NCBI GenBank assembly: GCA_002391385.1
Contig: DGEY01000040.1
Coordinates: 2,175 to 41,035 of the forward strand
From: Firmicutes bacterium UBA3914
GTDB lineage: Bacteria; Bacillota; Limnochordia; Darwinibacteriales; Darwinibacteriaceae
Length of the DNA stretch: 38,861 nucleotides
Reading direction: 5' to 3'
Shown here: positions 36,736-38,861 of the stretch, piece by piece
How positions within the stretch are numbered: the stretch's first letter is position 1
Layout of the letters: each line of letters opens with the position of its first letter
Notes under the pieces: generated by a model
What the model was told of the DNA's origin: nothing
Database searches by the model: none
What the model saw: only the letters and a program-made list of their open reading frames with translations
Made by a program: the position numbers and the translations under genes

Positions 36736-38861
36736 TTTTGCCCTTCTTCCCCTCTATCTCTTCTTTAGTGATCTTCTCCGGATACTCCACACGGGTATGG
36801 AACATGCCCATGATGACCTTCACAAAGGCGTTGGCGATCCTGTCCATGTCCTGGAACGTAAGGTCACTTTCGTCCAGCTGCCCTGAGTTCAAGCGATCCT
36901 TAATAATCTTGCGCACCAACCCTTCAATCTTCCCCGGGGTAGGTTTGGTAAGGGAACGCACCGCCGCCTCCACCGCATCGGCTAGAGACACGATGGCCAC
37001 TTCCTTACCCTGGGGTTTGGGACCGGGATAGCGGAAGTCCTTTTCTTCCACCGAACTGTCCTCGCTGGCCTCGGTGGCCCGGTGATAGAAGAAGCGCACC
37101 AGATCCGTACCGTGGTGCTGGGCGATGAACTGGGTGACCACATCGGGCAGCTTGTACTCGCTGGCCAGCTCCAAACCGTCCTTGACGTGGGAGGTGACAA
37201 TTAGGGTGGACAGTGAAGGCGCCATCTTGTCGTGGGGATTGTCTTTGCCCACCTGGTTTTCCACGAAGAAATAGGGGCGCTTCAGTTTACCGATATCGTG
37301 GTAGTGGGAGCCGACCCGGGCCAGCAGACCATCGGCGCCCACCGCCTCCGCCGCCGCCTCGGCCAGATTACCCACGAGGATGCTGTGATGGTAAGTGCCG
37401 GGCGCCTCCAGCATCAACCTGCGCAGCAGGGGATGGTTGGGATTGGACAGCTCCAAAAGCCGAATGGGCGAAGTGATCTTAAAGGCGCTCTCCAGGTAGG
37501 GCAAGACTCCGATGGCCACAATGGAAGCCAGCACACCGCTGAGCAGGCCCAGGTAGCTGTGGATCAGAAGTCCACTGTCCTTGCCCACCAGCCCCAGGGC
37601 CACCATGAGCAAGACGTTCACACCACCCACGATCGAGCCGGCGCGCATCAGATCGCCCCGCTGGCTCACCTTGGACACGCTCAAAACCGCGGTAAGTCCA
37701 CCCACAAGGGCCAGGATGCCCACTGCCCAGCTGAAGTCACTAATTACACCCAGCAGAACAGCGGTGACCACCGTGGCCATGGTGGCAACTTTGGGATCCA
37801 AAAGCAGCGTGAGCAGCAGGCCCACCAAAGCCGAGGGATTGAGGTACACCGCTTCCGGCCAGGCCAGCATGCTGAAGAGGCGGCCCAGGAGCAGTACCGT
37901 CACCACCACAGAGCCCACGAGGCCCATGTGGGCCGGGTTTTCCAATACCTGCAGGCGGTTCTGGCGCAGGTACACCCCCATGAGGGCCACCACGGCCAAA
38001 ACCAGAAGGGTACGGCCTGCCGCGGCGCCGTAGTCGCGCCCCGTCTTCAAAAGCCCCACATCCCGCATGAGGCTGATGTGCTCAGGCCTCACCACATCAC
38101 CTTTACGGATGATGATTTCGCCCTGGATGATCTGCACGGGCTGCACCGCCTGTTCAGCCTGGGCTACCGCTTCCTGCACCCTTTCCGTATCCAGCACCAG
38201 GTTGGGCCGGATGAGCTGCCTGCCCAGAACCACGGCAGCCTGCTCCAGATCATCCCTCAGACCGCTGCGCTTAACGCTCTCCTCAAAGGCATCCCTGGCA
38301 TCCCTCAGGCCATCTTCGCTGATCCGCTCCTCCATGGCTGCCAGGACCAACTCGGCGGTGATCTGGGCAAAGCGATCAAACTCCGCCAAAGATAAAGAAA
38401 CGACCGCTTCCAGATTCCGCTGGGGAATCTCGATCTGCCAATCCCGGATCAAGCGGCGGTCAATCTCTGAAATATTCAGTTGTTCAGGCTGTTCAGCATC
38501 TCCCGCATCTTCAGGGGCAATGCCCTGCCGCAGGAGGTTGAGCACCCCGGTGACATCCTCCTCAACCCCCAGGACCACCGCGGGGTTGATCTGGTAGAAA
38601 CTGGGGTCATCGGCCGCTTCCCGCAGCGCCTGCCGCGCCGCTTCTTCCTTCAGCCGTTCCGTTTCGCCGGAGTTGATGGCGGTGATGGGAGCTACAATGT
38701 CCCGCTTGGCAACTTCGCCCACTTCGATCTGGACACCGGCAGGTAAGGCACCGATGAGTAGGATGGCCAGGATGGCCGCGGTGATGAGCCCACCTAAAAG
38801 CCACTTGCTGACGGCGGTCGCCTGCACAGCCTGCAGCCAGGCTTGCCCCCACCTGCCTTTG
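36716..38861 (-). CDS. pgpH: 7TM-HD family cyclic-di-AMP phosphodiesterase PgpH (N-terminus may lie outside window)
   Basis: The first in-window start is a GTG at 38827 (703 residues), but the frame stays open to the right edge and encodes a basic stretch (KGRWGQAWLQAVQA) typical of the cytoplasmic N-terminus, so the true start is probably outside. After one membrane helix comes an extracellular 7TMR-HDED domain (about 30-260), then seven membrane helices (about 270-470) and a cytoplasmic HD domain with Y-H-H-S-I-L and S-H-Y-H-D-I-G-K. PgpH hydrolyses c-di-AMP, affecting potassium and cell-wall homeostasis. It is the first gene of the ybeY-dgkA-cdd-era series in this window. Confidence 0.94.
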   Translation of the reverse strand, partial: KGRWGQAWLQAVQATAVSKWLLGGLITAAILAILLIGALPAGVQIEVGEVAKRDIVAPITAINSGETERLKEEAARQALREAADDPSFYQINPAVVLGVEEDVTGVLNLLRQGIAPEDAGDAEQPEQLNISEIDRRLIRDWQIEIPQRNLEAVVSLSLAEFDRFAQITAELVLAAMEERISEDGLRDARDAFEESVKRSGLRDDLEQAAVVLGRQLIRPNLVLDTERVQEAVAQAEQAVQPVQIIQGEIIIRKGDVVRPEHISLMRDVGLLKTGRDYGAAAGRTLLVLAVVALMGVYLRQNRLQVLENPAHMGLVGSVVVTVLLLGRLFSMLAWPEAVYLNPSALVGLLLTLLLDPKVATMATVVTAVLLGVISDFSWAVGILALVGGLTAVLSVSKVSQRGDLMRAGSIVGGVNVLLMVALGLVGKDSGLLIHSYLGLLSGVLASIVAIGVLPYLESAFKITSPIRLLELSNPNHPLLRRLMLEAPGTYHHSILVGNLAEAAAEAVGADGLLARVGSHYHDIGKLKRPYFFVENQVGKDNPHDKMAPSLSTLIVTSHVKDGLELASEYKLPDVVTQFIAQHHGTDLVRFFYHRATEASEDSSVEEKDFRYPGPKPQGKEVAIVSLADAVEAAVRSLTKPTPGKIEGLVRKIIKDRLNSGQLDESDLTFQDMDRIANAFVKVIMGMFHTRVEYPEKITKEEIEGKKGKNGSPLQ

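Noticed and set aside
1..38861. CRISPR arrays, insertion sequences, attachment sites or a replication origin
   Set aside because: I saw no regularly spaced direct repeats, transposase genes, tRNA-end duplications or DnaA-box clusters anywhere in the window.

Overview
The window is a gene-dense, GC-rich stretch of a Bacillota (Firmicutes) chromosome. The evidence is gene order. It carries B. subtilis-like blocks: alaS-ireB-ruvX-DUF1292-mltG-U32; recJ-apt-rel-dtd; hisS-aspS-6S RNA-tcdA-rarA-Rrf2-nifS; pgpH-ybeY-dgkA-cdd-era; and a sigI/rsgI pair. The base composition and the HemZ / Fe-S aldo-keto reductase content suggest a deep-branching clostridia-like or Limnochordia-like anaerobe rather than a bacillus, but the genus cannot be read from the sequence. 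Almost everything is housekeeping and lies on the minus strand. I see no CRISPR array, IS element, rRNA or complete tRNA.

Layout from left to right, noting that minus-strand operons run right to left. (1) 1-7378: alaS operon from a perfect-looking sigma-A promoter, alaS, ireB, degV, Fe-S aldo/keto reductase, ruvX, DUF1292, mltG, U32 peptidase (cut by the left edge). (2) 7597-8449: a plus-strand three-gene accessory cassette (TasA/CalY-like beta protein without a signal peptide, 49-residue membrane protein, 52-residue zinc ribbon), ending in a hairpin. (3) 8481-9679: AI-2E family transporter and a small membrane protein. (4) 9729-11836: rrf2-nifS-nifU Fe-S biogenesis operon with promoter, palindromic operator candidate and terminator. 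(5) 11842-14156: 6S RNA with its own promoter and terminator, then tcdA and rarA. (6) 14236-14517: plus-strand two-TM protein. (7) 14501-19177: parvulin-TPR foldase, hisS, aspS. (8) 19201-27004: recJ, apt, rel, dtd, MBL hydrolase, hemZ. (9) 27077-27720: hpt on the plus strand with promoter and terminator. (10) 27735-30019: exported unknown protein, SpoIIE-type phosphatase, P-loop protein, HD protein. (11) 30040-38861: pgpH (cut by the right edge), ybeY, dgkA-PAP2, cdd, era, sigI, rsgI, queA, tgt, yajC.

The genes cover translation (AlaRS, HisRS, AspRS, Dtd, queuosine and t6A modification), nucleotide salvage (Apt, Hpt, Cdd), stringent and c-di-AMP signalling (Rel, PgpH), recombination and repair (RecJ, RuvX, RarA), Fe-S assembly, envelope synthesis (MltG, undecaprenol kinase/PAP2) and envelope stress (SigI/RsgI).

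The most unusual item is the plus-strand cassette at 7597-8449. It sits between two genes that are normally neighbours, and its first two proteins share an N-terminal motif although one is a soluble beta protein and the other a membrane peptide. Other points worth checking are a hemZ whose conserved N-terminus lies upstream of the first canonical start codon, an RsgI lacking the Asn-Pro autoproteolysis site, and a clear 6S RNA.
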